Source: JBHHXR01 sp046757205
GTDB lineage: Bacteria; Pseudomonadota; Alphaproteobacteria; Rhodobacterales; Rhodobacteraceae
Direction of reading: 5' to 3'
NCBI GenBank assembly: GCA_046757205.1
Contig: JBHHXR010000198.1
Span: forward strand, 1 to 6,911
Length of the DNA stretch: 6,911 nt
Shown here: one piece after another, positions 5,549 to 6,911 of the stretch
Numbering within the stretch: position 1 is the first letter of the stretch
How the letters are laid out: each line of letters starts with the position of its first letter
Translations under genes and position numbers: made by a program
Notes under the pieces: model-generated
The model's input: only the letters and a program-made list of their open reading frames with translations
Database searches by the model: none
Told to the model about the DNA's origin: nothing

Positions 5549-6841
5549 ATGACCGATATTGCGACACGTGTCTACAACCATGCCTGGAAGATCGACCCGA
5601 TCGTGCGGTCGCTGCTGGATACCGATTTCTACAAGCTTCTGATGGCGCAGTCGGTGTGGCGGCGCCACCGCAACGTCGACGTCACCTTCCGCCTGATCAA
5701 CCGCAAGAAATCCCTTCCGCTCGCGGAAATCATCAAGGAGGACGAAATCCGCGAACAGCTCGATTACATTCGCGGCCGGCGGCTGAGCCGCGGCGAATCC
5801 ACCTGGCTGCGCGGCAACACTTTCTACGGCAAGCGCTGGATGTTCGATCCGGACTTCATCGCCTGGTTCGAGGATTTCCGGATGCCGGACTACCGGCTGG
5901 AGCGCAGGGGCGACCAGTACGAGCTGACCTTCAGGGGGCCGTGGCCGGAGGCCATGCTGTGGGAAGTGCCGGCGTTGGCGGTGCTGATGGAACTGCGCTC
6001 GCGCGCCGCGCTCAAACGGCTCGGAAAATTCGAGCTTCAGGTGATCTACGCCCGGGCGGTGACGCGCGTGTGGGAAAAGATCGAGCGGCTGCAGAAACTC
6101 CCCGGTCTCAGCATCGCCGATTTCGGCACCCGCCGGCGCCATTCGTTCCTGTGGCAGGACTGGTGCGTGCAGGCGATGATCGAGGGTCTCGGCGACAAGT
6201 TCCTGGGCTCTTCCAACTGCCTGATCGCGATGCGACGCGAGGTCGAGGCGATCGGCACCAACGCCCACGAACTGCCGATGATCTATGCCGCGCTGGCCGA
6301 CAGCGACGAGGAACTGGCCGAAGCGCCCTACCACGTTCTGAGCGACTGGCAGAAGGACTATGACGGCAACCTGCTCATCATCCTGCCGGACACCTTCGGC
6401 ACGAAGAACTTCCTGCGTCACGCACCCGCCTGGTTGCTGGACTGGACCGGCGTTCGAATCGATTCCGGCGATCCGGTGGAAGGCGCGGAGACCGCCATCG
6501 AATGGTGGGAGCACAACGGCCAGGACCCGCGCGAGAAGCTGGTGATTTTCTCCGACGGTCTCGACGTGGACATGATTGAACGTCTCTACGCCCGGTTCCA
6601 CAACCGGGTGAAGCTCGGCTTCGGCTGGGGCACGCTGCTGACCAACGATTTCCGCGGCTTGCTGCCCGGCGGCGCGCTCGACCCGTTTTCGCTGGTGTGC
6701 AAGGCGTCGGAGGCGAACGGCCGCGGCACCGTCAAGTTCTCCGACAACCCGGCCAAGGCAATGGGTGCTCCGGAGGACCTGGCGCGCTACCGCCGCGTGT
6801 TCGGAGAGCCCGAACAACGGGAGCAGGAACTGGTGGTCTAG
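5549..6841 (+). CDS. pncB: Nicotinate phosphoribosyltransferase
   Basis: This 430-residue cytoplasmic enzyme joins nicotinate to PRPP, with ATP hydrolysis, to make nicotinate mononucleotide in the Preiss-Handler branch of NAD salvage. Visible motifs are LLDTDFYKLLM (22-32), DFGTRRRHSF (191-200), SNCLIA (222-227), GTNAHE (236-241), DTFGT (281-285), RIDSGDP (303-309), FSDGLD (334-339) and GFGWGTLLTND (357-367). His240 (codon 6266-6268) aligns with the histidine phosphorylated during catalysis in the Salmonella enzyme. The length is somewhat above the roughly 400 residues of the enteric enzyme. The ATG at 5549 fits the family N-terminus and has a modest AGAGAG ribosome site. It diverges from the 6S/ygfA unit; I see only a weak plus-strand promoter (TTGCAA 5477-5482, 19 bases, TGTAAA 5502-5507). 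Its TAG stop interlocks with that of a convergent frame. No other NAD gene is in view. Confidence 0.97.
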   Translation: MTDIATRVYNHAWKIDPIVRSLLDTDFYKLLMAQSVWRRHRNVDVTFRLINRKKSLPLAEIIKEDEIREQLDYIRGRRLSRGESTWLRGNTFYGKRWMFDPDFIAWFEDFRMPDYRLERRGDQYELTFRGPWPEAMLWEVPALAVLMELRSRAALKRLGKFELQVIYARAVTRVWEKIERLQKLPGLSIADFGTRRRHSFLWQDWCVQAMIEGLGDKFLGSSNCLIAMRREVEAIGTNAHELPMIYAALADSDEELAEAPYHVLSDWQKDYDGNLLIILPDTFGTKNFLRHAPAWLLDWTGVRIDSGDPVEGAETAIEWWEHNGQDPREKLVIFSDGLDVDMIERLYARFHNRVKLGFGWGTLLTNDFRGLLPGGALDPFSLVCKASEANGRGTVKFSDNPAKAMGAPEDLARYRRVFGEPEQREQELVV

Positions 6842-6911
6842 ACCGGGATGCCCAAGGACGGAATCACCTTCATGAAAGGGGTCGCGTCGACCACAGGGCG
6901 GCGCCTGACTG
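6838..6911 (-). CDS. 3' end of a convergent gene, product unknown (partial)
   Basis: From the right edge a minus-strand frame reads 23 complete codons and stops at TAG (6840-6838). About 20 of the 23 codons end in G or C, matching the real genes in the window; one other minus-strand frame hits a stop and the other has poor third-position GC. The readable tail includes PVVDATPFMKVIPSLGIPV. I do not recognise the family from so short a piece. The stop overlaps the pncB stop by four bases (CTAG). An alternative is a plus-strand frame starting at ATG 6848, also open to the edge, with 17 of 21 codons ending in G or C and no good ribosome site. Confidence 0.4.
   Translation of the reverse strand, partial: VRRRPVVDATPFMKVIPSLGIPV

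Noticed and set aside
5498..6817. 439-codon minus-strand open frame
   Set aside because: It lies almost wholly antisense to pncB, which has clear family motifs. Long antisense frames are expected in GC-rich genes, and its composition matches no family I know.

Overview
The window looks like chromosome from a GC-rich alphaproteobacterium, possibly of the Rhodospirillales type. The grounds are the strong G/C preference at third codon positions, the 6S RNA–ygfA pairing, the YebC and PncB sequence types, and YmdB-type phosphodiesterase next to the folate gene. The taxon is an inference; no rRNA or other marker is present. I see no mobile elements, CRISPR arrays, tRNAs or rRNAs.

Layout. Positions 1-215 hold no gene I can support. 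They contain an AT-rich patch and a perfect 16-bp palindrome. From 216 to 5433 everything reads on the minus strand. In transcription order (right to left) this is: a 6S RNA (5433-5272), 5-formyltetrahydrofolate cyclo-ligase (ygfA/fau), a YmdB-like cyclic-nucleotide metallophosphodiesterase, an EamA/DMT-type exporter, an SLC13-type permease with two RCK_C domains, and YebC. Gaps are 38, 45, -1 (TGATG overlap), 63 and 84 bp, so the first four genes look like one transcription unit behind the 6S RNA. yebC has its own promoter-like sequence and a strong Shine-Dalgarno. On the plus strand, pncB (nicotinate phosphoribosyltransferase, 5549-6841) diverges from the 6S promoter. At the right edge, 24 codons of a convergent minus-strand frame end inside the pncB stop codon.

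How the parts fit. Most of the content is housekeeping: one-carbon/folate salvage (ygfA), NAD salvage (pncB), growth-phase control of RNA polymerase (6S RNA), RNA or cyclic-nucleotide turnover (YmdB), and translation or transcription control (YebC). Two membrane transporters with unknown substrates sit between YmdB and YebC and look like lineage-specific additions. The best-supported non-coding feature is the 6S RNA. I folded it by hand into closing stem, central bubble with a 3'-side hairpin, and terminal stem, and a promoter-like sequence predicts a start within one base of its 5' stem.

I found no convincing new biological system. The points worth a second look are an Asn-to-Asp change at a metal-ligand position of the YmdB protein, a lysine in the second SNT-like cation-site motif of the SLC13 permease, a promoter-plus-palindrome arrangement pointing antisense into yebC, and the interlocked convergent stop codons after pncB.
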